A stretch of 64,000 nt of DNA from Acidimicrobiales bacterium (GTDB lineage: Bacteria > Actinomycetota > Acidimicrobiia > Acidimicrobiales > SZUA-35). The DNA is taken from contig JAWKIO010000005.1 in assembly GCA_041394265.1 (NCBI GenBank), forward strand, positions 1,054,001 through 1,118,000, read 5' to 3'. Under the pieces are notes generated by a model, which had not been told where the DNA came from, ran no database searches, and saw nothing but the letters and a program-made list of their open reading frames with translations. Within the stretch, counting starts at the first letter, position 1. The number at the start of each line of letters is the position of its first letter. Positions 26,900 through 35,945 of this stretch are shown here, piece after piece. The position numbers were made by a program, and so were the translations under genes.

Positions 26900-28236
26900 C
26901 CGACCAGCTCGAGCTCCACCGGTACAATCAGGCCATCGGCCCCCTTCCGCTCGCTCCCTCCACCGGCTCCGAGATGCATGCCGCCATCGAGCGGCTGTAT
27001 CCCATCTGCCGGAGCATCACCGGTGATGGGGTGCGCGAGACGCTCGACCTCCTCTCCGAGATCATCCCGATCACGCAGCACGAGGTGCCCAGCGGCACCG
27101 AGGTCTTCGATTGGACCGTTCCGCCGGAGTGGAACATCCGTGACGCGTACGTGAAGGACTCGAGCGGACGCCGGGTCATCGACTTCCAGCAACACAATCT
27201 GCACGTGGTCAACTACTCCGAGCCGGTGCACGCCACCATGACACTCGACGAGCTGCGGCCTCGGTTGCACACGCTCCCCGACTTCCCCGACCGCATTCCC
27301 CACCGCACGTCATACTTCAACCGGACCTGGGGTTTCTGCCTCCGCCACGACGACTATGTCGCGCTCGAGGACGGCGAGTACGAGGTGGTCATCGACTCGT
27401 CGCTCGATGACACCGGCCACCTCACCTACGGCGAGCTCGTGATTCCCGGTTCGTCGACCGACGAGATCCTGTTCTCGACCCACGTCTGCCACCCCTCGTT
27501 GTGCAACGACAACCTGTCCGGCATCGCACTGGCCACGTTCCTCGCCCGGAGCATCCTCGATCGTCCCGAGCGGCGCCTCACCTACCGCTTCCTGTTCATC
27601 CCGGGAACGATCGGCTCGATCACCTGGCTCGCAACCCAACCACAGAGCCGTACCAACATCCTCGGCGGTCTGGTGCTCAGCACGTCGGGCGATCCCGGCC
27701 AACTGCACTACAAACGAACGCGAAACGGCCGCCACCTCATCGACGCTGCGGTCGAGCACGTGCTCGAGGCCTCCGGCGATCCCTACGACGTCCGCGACTT
27801 CGAACCCTACGGCTACGACGAGCGCCAGTATTCATCGCCCGGCATCGGCCTCGAGATGGGCAGTCTGACGCGCACCCCGTACGGCCAGTTCGACGAGTAC
27901 CACACCTCGGCCGACGATCTCGACTTCGTGCGGCCCGATGCGTTGGCCGACACCCTGGCCAAGCACATTGCGGTGGTCGACGTCCTCGAAGCCAATCAGC
28001 GCTACCGCAACCTCAGCCCGAACTGCGAGCCTCAGCTCGGTCCACGCGGGCTCTACGCCGCGCTCGGGGGTCGCAAGGGTGACAACTCGGCCGAGGTCGC
28101 CGTGCTGTGGGTGCTCAATTTCTCCGACGGCACGCACTCGCTGTTCGACATCGCTCGGCGGTCAGGCCTGTCGTTCGAGGCCGTGCGCCTTGCTGCGGAT
28201 GCCCTGCTCGAGGTCGACCTCCTCGAAGAGCTGTAG
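26896..28236 (+). CDS. DUF4910-domain aminopeptidase-like protein
   Basis: A 446-residue protein from GTG 26896, overlapping the previous stop by 4 bp. The N-terminal part has LYPICRSITGDGVRETLDLL and EVPSGTEVFDWTVPPEWNIR, diagnostic of the DUF4910/DUF2172 family. The M28-like catalytic domain has FSTHVCHPSLCNDNLSG (His and Asp metal ligands) and FLFIPGTIGSITWL. A winged-helix C-terminus (NFSDGTHSLFDIARRSGLSF) closes the protein. Members sit in polysaccharide gene clusters across bacteria, and their chemistry is not settled. The context here suggests processing of an amide-bearing sugar or peptide group. Confidence 0.85.
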   Translation: MTDQLELHRYNQAIGPLPLAPSTGSEMHAAIERLYPICRSITGDGVRETLDLLSEIIPITQHEVPSGTEVFDWTVPPEWNIRDAYVKDSSGRRVIDFQQHNLHVVNYSEPVHATMTLDELRPRLHTLPDFPDRIPHRTSYFNRTWGFCLRHDDYVALEDGEYEVVIDSSLDDTGHLTYGELVIPGSSTDEILFSTHVCHPSLCNDNLSGIALATFLARSILDRPERRLTYRFLFIPGTIGSITWLATQPQSRTNILGGLVLSTSGDPGQLHYKRTRNGRHLIDAAVEHVLEASGDPYDVRDFEPYGYDERQYSSPGIGLEMGSLTRTPYGQFDEYHTSADDLDFVRPDALADTLAKHIAVVDVLEANQRYRNLSPNCEPQLGPRGLYAALGGRKGDNSAEVAVLWVLNFSDGTHSLFDIARRSGLSFEAVRLAADALLEVDLLEEL

Positions 28237-28256
28237 TCAACGAGGTTCGAGTCAGC

Positions 28257-28949
28257 TCACCACGGGTGGGTGCGGTTGTCCCAGGTGATGAAGCGGCCCG
28301 AGTCGGCCATCGTGAGCTGCGACAGGGTGTCGACGATCGCCGAAGCCGATTCGTCCATCGTCAGTTGCGCCGCAGCGCCACCCATGTCGGTCTGGACCCA
28401 GCCGGGGTGCAGCATGACCACCACGATGCCGTCGTTCTTCAGCGCTGCGGCGGTCTTCACGCTCAGCATGTTGAGCGCAGCCTTCGAGATGCAGTAGGGC
28501 GTGTCGGAGCCGCCTGACTTCGCGACTTCCATCGAACCCAGCTGCGAGGTGATGTTCAGCACCACCGCGTCGTCGCCTGCCTGGAGCCGGGGCAGGAGTT
28601 CCCGGGTCAAGACCATCGGCGCGTTCACGTTGACGGCCATCACGGCATTCAGCGTTGCGCTGTCGACACCGAACGGACCCCGGTTGTCGACATCGGCATC
28701 GGTGGATCGGCTATCGATACCGGCGCAGTTGATGAGGACGTCGATCGCATCGAGACCGACCGCTGCGGCGCCGGCGATGATCGAGGCTTCGTCGGCCAAC
28801 TCGATGGCGACGCATCCTGCGAGTTCGAGGTCGCACGACCCCGACCGGGTCGACCCCCACACCTCATGTCCTTGGCCGAGCAGTTGCGATGCGAGCTCGT
28901 GGCCGAGGCCCCGGCCGACTCCGGTGATGAAGATGCGTCGTGTGGTCAC
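28257..28949 (-). CDS. Short-chain dehydrogenase/reductase (SDR)
   Basis: A 230-residue Rossmann enzyme starting at GTG 28949 (VTTRRIFITG). Cofactor motif TGVGRGLG, structural LINCAGI, catalytic Ser in LNITSQLGS and the Tyr-x3-Lys in YCISK are all present, giving a full SDR catalytic set. The loop after TGVGRGLG with GSTRSG suggests NADP preference. Substrate unknown. It converges with the DUF4910 gene (20-bp gap) and is divergent from the desaturase gene at 29099. Confidence 0.85.
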   Translation of the reverse strand: MTTRRIFITGVGRGLGHELASQLLGQGHEVWGSTRSGSCDLELAGCVAIELADEASIIAGAAAVGLDAIDVLINCAGIDSRSTDADVDNRGPFGVDSATLNAVMAVNVNAPMVLTRELLPRLQAGDDAVVLNITSQLGSMEVAKSGGSDTPYCISKAALNMLSVKTAAALKNDGIVVVMLHPGWVQTDMGGAAAQLTMDESASAIVDTLSQLTMADSGRFITWDNRTHPW

Positions 28950-29098
28950 CTCGACAGTGTGGCAGTGACGCGCATCTTCAGCGACACGGCACTTCAGCGT
29001 CCTGCCGAGCCAACGCGTCGGCATGGGCCGGAGGTCCCTTTCACTGTGGTGGTCGTCACAGCGTACGCGCCATCTGGTCGCACATCGTCTACAACTGA

Positions 29099-30352
29099 AT
29101 GATGACGCACACCGAGTCCGTTCCGCCTCTCGCCGACCGCTCGTTCGACGAGACCGAACTCGACGAGGCTGCGCTCGACGAGGAGATGCTGCACGACGCT
29201 GCATTCGAGGATGCCGAGCTGTCGTCCTCGGAGCTGTGCGACCCGGCCCTCGACGACTTCATCGCCGAGCTTCGGGCGATCGGCACCGACCTGCGGCGGG
29301 CCGCCGGGGCGGGCGACATCGACCACCTGCAGAAGATCGAGCGCAAGGGCCGGATCGCCTCGGCGCTCGGCTATGCGACGGCGTGGCTCGCCCCCAACCC
29401 GGTGTCGGCGGCCGCGATCGCTGCCGGCACCACGACCCAGTGGCTGATGATGCACCACATCAGCCACAAGGGCTACGACCGCGTCCCTGGCATCCCGGCC
29501 AAGTACACGAGCAAGGTCTTCGCTCGCGGTCGCCGCCGCTGGCTCGACTGGGCGGACTGGATCACCCCGTCGGCCTGGCACCTCGAGCACGACCACGCCC
29601 ACCACTATCACCTTGGCGAAGACGGCGATCCCGATCTGCTGGAGCGCAACACCCAGCCACTCATCAACGCCCGGCTGCCCCGGTGGTCGAAGCGGGCCGT
29701 CCTCGGCGGTTTCGCCGGCATCTGGAAGTGGGCCTACTACGCCCCGTCCACCATCGGTGTTGAACGCCAGAAGCGTCAGCGGCTCCCGGTTGCCGACGCG
29801 CCCACGAGCCTCGAGATGCTGAACCCTGGCACCGAGCGGGGACGAGAAACCTGGCGCCGTTCGCTCCTGCCGAACCTCGCGATCCGCTTTGCCCTGGTCC
29901 CTGTCTGCTTCCTCCCGCTCGGCCCCAAAGCCGTGCGAAACGTCGCGCTCAACGTGCTGATCGCCGACATCATCTCGAATATCCACGGCTTCATCGTGAT
30001 CACCCCGAGTCACACGGCCAGTGATCTCTACCGGTTCGAAGAACCGGCCGACGCACCCGGCGAGTTCGCGCTCCGGCAGATCATCGGCAGCGCCAACTAC
30101 ACCACGGGCGGCGATATCAACGACCACCTGCACATGTGGCTGAACTATCAGATCGAACACCACCTGTGGCCCGATCTCACGATGCTGCAGTACCAGTCGG
30201 CACAGCCTCGCCTCGCCGAACTGTGCGAGAAGTACGCCGTGCCCTACCTGCAGGAGTCGGTCTGGACCCGAGTGGCCAAGACCTTCCGCATCCTCGACGG
30301 CAGCGAGCAGATGCTCACCGCCAAGCAGGCCCGCCACGTGCTGGCCATGTAG
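29099..30352 (+). CDS. Membrane fatty acid desaturase with acidic N-terminal extension
   Basis: A 417-residue di-iron membrane enzyme. The three histidine boxes are complete: HHISH (119-123), HDHAHHYH (within 164-171) and QIEHHLWP (351-358). The last box with Gln-Ile-Glu-His-His is typical of front-end/acyl-lipid desaturases and related hydroxylases. Membrane helices are less hydrophobic than usual for the group (NPVSAAAIAAGTTTQWLMMH; ALNVLIADIISNIHGFIVIT). The first 60 residues are unusually acidic (FDETELDEAALDEEMLHDAA). Its N-terminus may be either of two adjacent ATGs, 29099 or 29102, without a clear ribosome-binding site. The partner electron donor is not encoded nearby. Confidence 0.82.
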   Translation: MMTHTESVPPLADRSFDETELDEAALDEEMLHDAAFEDAELSSSELCDPALDDFIAELRAIGTDLRRAAGAGDIDHLQKIERKGRIASALGYATAWLAPNPVSAAAIAAGTTTQWLMMHHISHKGYDRVPGIPAKYTSKVFARGRRRWLDWADWITPSAWHLEHDHAHHYHLGEDGDPDLLERNTQPLINARLPRWSKRAVLGGFAGIWKWAYYAPSTIGVERQKRQRLPVADAPTSLEMLNPGTERGRETWRRSLLPNLAIRFALVPVCFLPLGPKAVRNVALNVLIADIISNIHGFIVITPSHTASDLYRFEEPADAPGEFALRQIIGSANYTTGGDINDHLHMWLNYQIEHHLWPDLTMLQYQSAQPRLAELCEKYAVPYLQESVWTRVAKTFRILDGSEQMLTAKQARHVLAM

Positions 30353-30370
30353 TCAACCGTCGCCGCCCGC

Positions 30371-30964
30371 TCAGTTGCGGCGAGGATGACCGCTGAGGAT
30401 CACCGAGACGATCTGATCGATGTGGTCGGCCACATGCTCGGGTTCGAGCACCTCGATCGGCCGCCAGATCCCGCCCACCGCGGTCACGGCGGCGACGGTC
30501 GCCGCCATATCGGGGTCGGGGCCGGTGATCGCCCGCCGGATCTTGCCGAGGATCTCCTGGAGCCGTCCCCCGAACTCGGGGCGCGAGAGCAGGTAGCCGT
30601 CCTGGCGGATCAGCAGGGCGGCGTCTCGATGCTCCAGCACTACGTTGACGAAGTCGGTGACCATCGGAATCACGCCGTCGGGCCAGTCGGGATCATCGGG
30701 GTAGGTGGCCATGGCCGCTTCGAGGTCGTCGAACAGGTCGTCGGTGAGCGCGAGCAGCAGGTCGTCGGTCGTCGGGAAGTGGTAGCGGATCGCCGTGGCC
30801 GTCATGTCGACGGCTCTGCCCACGTCGGTGGGGCTCACGCTCATCACGCCCTCGGCGCGGAAGAGGCTGAGCGCAGCAGCGAGGACTTCATCGCGTCGGC
30901 TCTTGCGCCCTGCTCGTCGTCTCGTCGACACCATCGGTTCGAGGGTAGTGGTGGCGCTACGCAT
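30371..30964 (-). CDS. TetR family transcriptional regulator
   Basis: About 197 residues. After a basic tail (STRRRAGRKSRRDEV), the HTH covers ALSLFRAEGVMSVSPTDVGR and AVDMTATAIRYHFPTTDDLL, the TetR consensus. The ligand domain is unremarkable. ATG 30964 is used; ATG 30934 (MVSTRRRAG) is also possible. Its upstream region holds two palindromes (30971-30990 and 31001-31020) that probably serve as operators, so it may repress itself and the divergent dioxygenase gene. Confidence 0.88.
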   Translation of the reverse strand: MRSATTTLEPMVSTRRRAGRKSRRDEVLAAALSLFRAEGVMSVSPTDVGRAVDMTATAIRYHFPTTDDLLLALTDDLFDDLEAAMATYPDDPDWPDGVIPMVTDFVNVVLEHRDAALLIRQDGYLLSRPEFGGRLQEILGKIRRAITGPDPDMAATVAAVTAVGGIWRPIEVLEPEHVADHIDQIVSVILSGHPRRN

Positions 30965-30970
30965 GCCTTG

Positions 30971-30990
30971 AACTTTTACCTGTGAAAGTT
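30971..30990. promoter_or_regulatory. Palindrome 1, probable TetR operator
   Basis: AACTTTTACCTGTGAAAGTT is an imperfect 20-bp inverted repeat (8 of 10 half-site positions pair). It covers the -10 and spacer of the presumed TetR promoter, where TTGACA (31000-30995) and AAAAGT (30977-30972) are separated by 17 bp on the minus strand. Confidence 0.6.
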
Positions 30991-31000
30991 GCACTGTCAA

Positions 31001-31020
31001 AACTTGACTCTACAGAAGTT
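31001..31020. promoter_or_regulatory. Palindrome 2, probable TetR operator
   Basis: AACTTGACTCTACAGAAGTT shares the AACTT...AAGTT outer arms with palindrome 1 but is less symmetric inside. The centres are exactly 30 bp apart, about three helical turns. It overlaps the -35 of the forward promoter. Confidence 0.5.
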
Positions 31021-31032
31021 TCTTTCTACGTT
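31004..31032 (+). promoter_or_regulatory. Candidate promoter of the dioxygenase gene
   Basis: TTGACT (31004-31009), a 17-bp spacer and TACGTT (31027-31032) lie 34 bp before the ATG at 31066. Palindrome 2 overlaps the -35, which fits repression by the divergent TetR protein. Confidence 0.4.
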
Positions 31033-31065
31033 GACGCCATCCATCAATCGCCGCGGGAGGCGAAC

Positions 31066-31950
31066 ATGTCCAACCCCATCCCTCTCTACGTGAATCGCAC
31101 GCTCGACGATGACGCCCGGCGGGCGTCGGCGTACGACGGGGCGATCTTCTTGTTCTCCGCTCCGGCGACGTCGACGGCCCTGGTCACCTGGATCCGTGGA
31201 CTCGCCACCGATGCGTTCGAGGTGCTCGACCTGAGCCAGATCCACCAGGTCTACGACGTCGAGGAGTTCGTCCGCCGCACCAGCCCACTCAAGTCACGGT
31301 TCGTGAACGACCCGATGACCAAGGAACTGTGTCGAGATCTGATCATCGGCATGGGGTGTGATCCCGAACGCACCTATTTCGACCTGCCTCGCCTCCGTGT
31401 GGTTCCGCCAACCACGTTCCTGTCGAGCGGGGTCAGCTACAACTACCGGCCTCACCGTGACACCTGGTATGCCCACCCCCGCCAGCTCATCAACTACTGG
31501 GTGCCGGTCTTCGACTCGCTCGAGGACACCGTCATGTCGATGTACCTCGACTATTTCCACACGCCGGTCCTGAACCGGTCGAACGAGTGGGACTACGACG
31601 AGTGGGTGGCGAACTCCCGGTTCGCTGCTGCCGCGAACATCGGCGTCGAGGCTCGGCCTCATCCGGTGCCGCTCGAGGACGTGTCGGCATCGACCGACCT
31701 CCGCATCATCCAGAACGCCGGCGACATCTTGATGTTCTCGACCTGTCAGCTCCATGCGTCCGCACCGAACACCTCGGGCACCACCCGCTTCAGCTACGAC
31801 CTGCGAACGCTGAACCTCGACGATCTCGTCGAAGGTCGCGGTCCGGTCAACTTCGACGGCAAGTCGACCGGCACGACGCTTCGGGACTTCCTGCGGGTGA
31901 GCGACTTCGCTCCGCTCGATCGGACCAGCGACCTCCAGCCCCACGGCTGA
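31066..31950 (+). CDS. PhyH-type Fe(II)/2-oxoglutarate-dependent dioxygenase
   Basis: A 294-residue double-stranded beta-helix protein. The facial triad is visible: His130 and Asp132 in YNYRPHRDTWY and the distal His230 in STCQLHASAPNTSG. Arg241 (TRFSYDLR), which would bind 2-oxoglutarate, follows at the usual distance. The family hydroxylates or halogenates small molecules or carrier-bound substrates. GGGAGG lies 5 nt before the ATG. It heads a plus-strand run with a C-methyltransferase-like gene 4 bp later and amidohydrolase genes after that. Substrate unknown. Confidence 0.8.
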   Translation: MSNPIPLYVNRTLDDDARRASAYDGAIFLFSAPATSTALVTWIRGLATDAFEVLDLSQIHQVYDVEEFVRRTSPLKSRFVNDPMTKELCRDLIIGMGCDPERTYFDLPRLRVVPPTTFLSSGVSYNYRPHRDTWYAHPRQLINYWVPVFDSLEDTVMSMYLDYFHTPVLNRSNEWDYDEWVANSRFAAAANIGVEARPHPVPLEDVSASTDLRIIQNAGDILMFSTCQLHASAPNTSGTTRFSYDLRTLNLDDLVEGRGPVNFDGKSTGTTLRDFLRVSDFAPLDRTSDLQPHG

Positions 31951-31954
31951 GCCG

Positions 31955-33223
31955 ATGCTCACCGCCTCCGCAACGCCCGGCGCCACCCTGGCTTCGACCT
32001 GCCCGTCGTGTGGTCACACCGAGGCCACCGACATCCTGACGGTCGCCGATGCGCCGGTGATGGTCGCCACCGTGTTTCGCGACGCTGCGACGGCTCGGCA
32101 GACGCCGACAGGAACCATTCACCTGGTCGGCTGTCTGCGGTGCGGCCTGTTGTTCAACCGCGACTTCGACCTCGACAAGGCGCTGGCCGGTGCCCGCTAC
32201 GAATCGAGCCAGGCATCGTCCGCGCACTTCGGTTCCTACACCGAGACGCTCGCAAAGGAGTGGGTGGAGCGCCACGGACTCCACGGCAAACGAGTCATCG
32301 AGGTCGGATGCGGACAGGGCGATTTCATGTTCGCACTCCTCGCCGCCGGCGTCGGCATGGTCCACGGCATCGACCCGCTGGCGCAACCCGCCGACATCCC
32401 AGCCGAGTTTGCGGATCGGGTCACGGTGGACGCCACCGACTTCGCGGCACCGCACACGCTCGAGCCCGCCGCTGCGCTGGTGTGTCGTCACACGATCGAG
32501 CACGTGCCCGACGTCGCCGGATTCTTGCGCAGCGTCGCCGCATGGTCGCGGCACAACGGCGGTGCGCCGGTGCTGTTCGAGGCGCCGGCAACCGAGCGCA
32601 TCGTCGATGAGGGTGCGTTCTGGGACATCTACTACGAGCACTGCAACTACTTCACGCTCGACTCCCTGTCGGTTGCGTTCGAGCAGGCCGGGCTCCGGGT
32701 GGATCAGCGTGAGGTCGCCTACGGAGCCCAATACCTGCTGCTCGACGCCAGCTGCGCGCCGACCACCGTGGCAGCAGACGCCGCCGGCGAGCCCGACGCG
32801 AGCGGATCGATCGCCGACCCCTTTGCGTGGATCGGCGACGCCGTCCGCTTCGGCACACGCGCCGCCGAGGCCGTGACGACCGCCCGGGAGCAGATGATCG
32901 ACCACGGTGCCGGGCCAGGCGGAGTCGTGATCTGGCAGGGCGCCGCCAAGACCGTGGGGCTGCTCACGTCGCTCGGCCCGGATGTCCCGATCCGTTCGGC
33001 CGTCGACATGAACACGCGACGGCACGGTTTCCACCTGCCACCGACCGGCCTCGGCGTGCTGTCACCCGACGCGCTTTCAGCCGATCCGCCCGACCATGTG
33101 ATCTTGATGAACCCGGTCTACGCCACTGAGGTCCGATCGATGCTCGACGACCTGGGGTGCACCGACACCGTGTTGCACACGATCGACTCGGTTTGCCGCA
33201 TGGGTGGGCGCCAAGCAGGATGA
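31955..33223 (+). CDS. Class I SAM methyltransferase, C-methyltransferase-like
   Basis: A 422-residue protein. The N-terminus has Cys16/Cys19 (CPSCG) and Cys60/Cys63 (CLRCG) as in the zinc domain of NovU/TcaB9 enzymes. The SAM loop is VIEVGCGQGDF (about 114-124), and the DIYYEHCNYFTL stretch replaces the canonical YHEHYCYFS (Glu-His retained). A C-terminal part with VVIWQGAAKTVGLL parallels the GYGAPGKGNTLL motif. It is a distant second member of the family at 24666. It could methylate a carbon of a sugar-like or keto substrate. Spacing to the dioxygenase is 4 bp, and the following amidohydrolase starts on its stop (ATGA). Confidence 0.8.
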   Translation: MLTASATPGATLASTCPSCGHTEATDILTVADAPVMVATVFRDAATARQTPTGTIHLVGCLRCGLLFNRDFDLDKALAGARYESSQASSAHFGSYTETLAKEWVERHGLHGKRVIEVGCGQGDFMFALLAAGVGMVHGIDPLAQPADIPAEFADRVTVDATDFAAPHTLEPAAALVCRHTIEHVPDVAGFLRSVAAWSRHNGGAPVLFEAPATERIVDEGAFWDIYYEHCNYFTLDSLSVAFEQAGLRVDQREVAYGAQYLLLDASCAPTTVAADAAGEPDASGSIADPFAWIGDAVRFGTRAAEAVTTAREQMIDHGAGPGGVVIWQGAAKTVGLLTSLGPDVPIRSAVDMNTRRHGFHLPPTGLGVLSPDALSADPPDHVILMNPVYATEVRSMLDDLGCTDTVLHTIDSVCRMGGRQAG

Positions 33224-34251
33224 GCCGCATGGCTCCTGCTGACGCTCCTCCTCCCGGCTCCCCCGAATGGTTCGCCCTGGCAGTGGAAGACGTCGTCGAC
33301 ACCGACCGGGCGATCGTCGACCCTCACCACCATCTCTGGCCGCCCGACGGCTCACTCCCCTACAGCCTCGATGACCTCCACGCCGACACCGGCGACGGCC
33401 ACCACATCGAGGCGACCGTGTTCATCGAGTGTCGAGCGTCGTACCGCAGCGATGGCCCCGAGCACCTGCGATCGGTCGGCGAGACCGAGTTCGTCGCCGA
33501 GAATGCAGCAGAGAGTCGACGCCGCACCGGCCAGTCACCGATCGTCGGCATCGTGGCCAACGCCGATCTTCGCCTGGGGGATCAGCTCGACGAGGTGCTC
33601 GACGCCCACGCCGAGGCCGGAGGCGAGTTGTTCAAGGGCATCCGCCACGCGGGCGCCAGCGATCCGGAGCCGGAGAAACTGCGGATCGCCGGCCGAGCTC
33701 CAGCCGGTCTGTACGACGATCCCGACTTCCGGGCGGGTGTGGCCCGCCTCGGTGAGCGTGGACTCACCTACGACACCTGGCACTACCACCACCAGAATTC
33801 CGACTTCGCCCGGCTCGCCACAGCGGTGCCGACCACCACGATGGTGCTCGACCACTTCGGCACCCCGCTCGGCGTCGGACGATTCGAGGGCAAGCGCGAA
33901 GAGATCTTCGCCGCCTGGAAGGACGACATCGCCGCGATCGCCGAACAGCCGAACGTGGTGGCGAAGCTGGGTGGGCTGGCGATGCCCGACAACGGCTTCG
34001 GCTGGCACGATCGCGACCGGCCACCGTCATCTGACGAACTGGTCGAGGCGCAGGCCCGCTACTACCAGCACACCATCGAGTGTTTCGGACCCGCCCGGTG
34101 CATGTTCGAGAGCAATTTTCCGGTCGACCGCTTCTCGATCTCGTACCGGAACTTCTGGAATGCAGCCAAGAAGATCGCCGCCGAGTACAGCGAGGCCGAC
34201 CAGGACGCCATGTTCCGGGGCACCGCGAAGCGGATCTACCGCTTGCCCTGA
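33220..34251 (+). CDS. Amidohydrolase family 2 (TIM-barrel metal hydrolase)
   Basis: A 343-residue protein starting ATG 33220 (MSRMAPADAPPPG), overlapping the previous stop by 4 bp. The N-terminal metal motif is AIVDPHHHLWPPD. Further markers are GIRHAGASDPEP, NVVAKLGGLAMPDNG and the terminal RCMFESNFPVDRFSIS with the catalytic Asp. The arrangement resembles 2-pyrone-4,6-dicarboxylate lactonase and related hydrolases that act on lactones or on aromatic carboxylic acids. The exact substrate is unknown. The coupling to the C-methyltransferase-like gene suggests one pathway. Confidence 0.85.
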   Translation: MSRMAPADAPPPGSPEWFALAVEDVVDTDRAIVDPHHHLWPPDGSLPYSLDDLHADTGDGHHIEATVFIECRASYRSDGPEHLRSVGETEFVAENAAESRRRTGQSPIVGIVANADLRLGDQLDEVLDAHAEAGGELFKGIRHAGASDPEPEKLRIAGRAPAGLYDDPDFRAGVARLGERGLTYDTWHYHHQNSDFARLATAVPTTTMVLDHFGTPLGVGRFEGKREEIFAAWKDDIAAIAEQPNVVAKLGGLAMPDNGFGWHDRDRPPSSDELVEAQARYYQHTIECFGPARCMFESNFPVDRFSISYRNFWNAAKKIAAEYSEADQDAMFRGTAKRIYRLP

Positions 34252-34304
34252 CCGATCGCGCCGATGCCATCGCTGTCGTAGCTGACAACTGCTAAGCAAC
34301 GAGC

Positions 34305-35945
34305 ATGCGATTCGATCTCGTCATCAAGAACGCCAATGTCATCACCGTCGACCCGACGCGACCCCGAGCGACCACCATCGGCATCATCGGCGATCGCATC
34401 ATGGTCGTCGGTGGCGATGAGGTCGGTCGCACCGAGGCCGAGCGGACGATCGACCTCGACGGGCGAACGGTCGTGCCAGGGTTCAATGACGCCCACAACC
34501 ACATGCAGGCGTTCGGCAAGACCCTGAACGAGGTCCCGATCCAGCCGACGGTGGTGCGCTCGGTCGAAGAGATCGTCGCCGCCATCGCCGAACGTGTTGC
34601 CACCACAGCGCCGGGGGTCTGGGTGGTCGGCGCCGGCTACGACGACAACAAGCTCGCCGAACGGCGCCATCCGACACGCGACGAACTCGACCGCGTGAGT
34701 CCCGACAATCCCGTCCTGCTGAATCACACCTCTGGTCACTTCTGCGTCGTCAACAGTGCTGCGATGCGCCTCGCTCGGGTTGGCGAGGTCGCCGTGCCCG
34801 AGGGTGGTGTGGTGGCCGTCGACGCCGAGGGGCGACCGAACGGCCTCCTCGAGGAACGGGCGCAGGGCCTGGTCCGCACGATCCTCCACCCGATGGCCGT
34901 CGCCGACATCGTCTCGAACCTCGGCGCAGCGTCCGACGTCTACCTGTCACAGGGCATCACCTCCTGCCAGGAGGCCGGTGTCGGCGGGATCCTCGGCACC
35001 CAGGAGCCGATGGAGCTCGCGGCGTATCAACGGGCTCGAGCCACGGGAGCGCTCGGCGTGCGAGTCACGCTGATGCCTTCGATCGAGAACCTGCACACCG
35101 GGGCCCATCACCCCGACGACGACGAGCCGTTCGCGCTCGACCTCGGACTGCACTCGGGCTTTGGCGATGTGTGGCTCAAGTTCGGGCCGACCAAGATCTT
35201 CGCCGACGGCTCGTTGATCGGGCGGACCGCCGCCATGTTCGAGGATTTCGAGGGCGAGCCGGGCAACAGCGGGTACCTCCAGATGCCCGAGGAGACGCTG
35301 CACGCACTGATCATCAAGGCCCACATCAGTGGCTGGCAGGTCGCCACGCACGCCATCGGTGACCGAGCGGTCGCCTCGGTGCTCGATGCCTACGCCGAGG
35401 CGCAGCGCCAGCGTCCCCGGCCCGATGCCCGACACCGCATCGAGCACTGCGCCATGACCCGGGCTGTCGACGTCGTCCGCATTGCCGAACTCGGCGTGAT
35501 CCCGGTGCCTCAGGGTCGGTTCATCTCCGAGATCGGCGACGGCATGCTCCGGGCGGTCGGCGCTCGCCACCCCGACTGCTACCGCCAACGGAGCTTCCTC
35601 GATGCGGGTGTCGTGCTCCCGGGCAGTTCCGACCGCCCGGTCGTGCACGGCGCTCCCCTGCTGGGTATCCACGATCTGGTCAACCAGAAGACGGCAGCGG
35701 GCGCCGACTTCAATCCGCAGGAGGCGCTCACCCCCGAGGACGCATTGCGCGCCTACACCTATGGGTCGGCCTACGCCGCCTTCGATGAGCGCATCAAGGG
35801 CACGATTGCGCCGGGCATGCTCGCCGATCTGGCGGTCCTCGACGCCGACCTCACCACCATCGACCCCGACGGCATCGCCGACATCGGCGTCCTCGCCACG
35901 ATGGTCGGCGGGCAGTTCGCGTTCGACGGGGCCGGTCTCGCTTGA
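34305..35945 (+). CDS. Amidohydrolase family 3 (YtcJ-like metal-dependent hydrolase)
   Basis: A 546-residue protein. It begins with the composite beta-domain strand (LVIKNANVITVDPTRPRA) and has the metal motif VVPGFNDAHNHMQAFG, the QVATHAIGDRAVASVLDAY segment, HRIEHCAMT and GSSDRPVVHGAPLLG. Family members deacylate or deamidate exocyclic amide bonds. Many YtcJ-type proteins have no known substrate. It starts 53 bp after the previous gene, and the next ORF overlaps its stop (TTGA), so the transporter is probably coupled. Confidence 0.88.
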   Translation: MRFDLVIKNANVITVDPTRPRATTIGIIGDRIMVVGGDEVGRTEAERTIDLDGRTVVPGFNDAHNHMQAFGKTLNEVPIQPTVVRSVEEIVAAIAERVATTAPGVWVVGAGYDDNKLAERRHPTRDELDRVSPDNPVLLNHTSGHFCVVNSAAMRLARVGEVAVPEGGVVAVDAEGRPNGLLEERAQGLVRTILHPMAVADIVSNLGAASDVYLSQGITSCQEAGVGGILGTQEPMELAAYQRARATGALGVRVTLMPSIENLHTGAHHPDDDEPFALDLGLHSGFGDVWLKFGPTKIFADGSLIGRTAAMFEDFEGEPGNSGYLQMPEETLHALIIKAHISGWQVATHAIGDRAVASVLDAYAEAQRQRPRPDARHRIEHCAMTRAVDVVRIAELGVIPVPQGRFISEIGDGMLRAVGARHPDCYRQRSFLDAGVVLPGSSDRPVVHGAPLLGIHDLVNQKTAAGADFNPQEALTPEDALRAYTYGSAYAAFDERIKGTIAPGMLADLAVLDADLTTIDPDGIADIGVLATMVGGQFAFDGAGLA

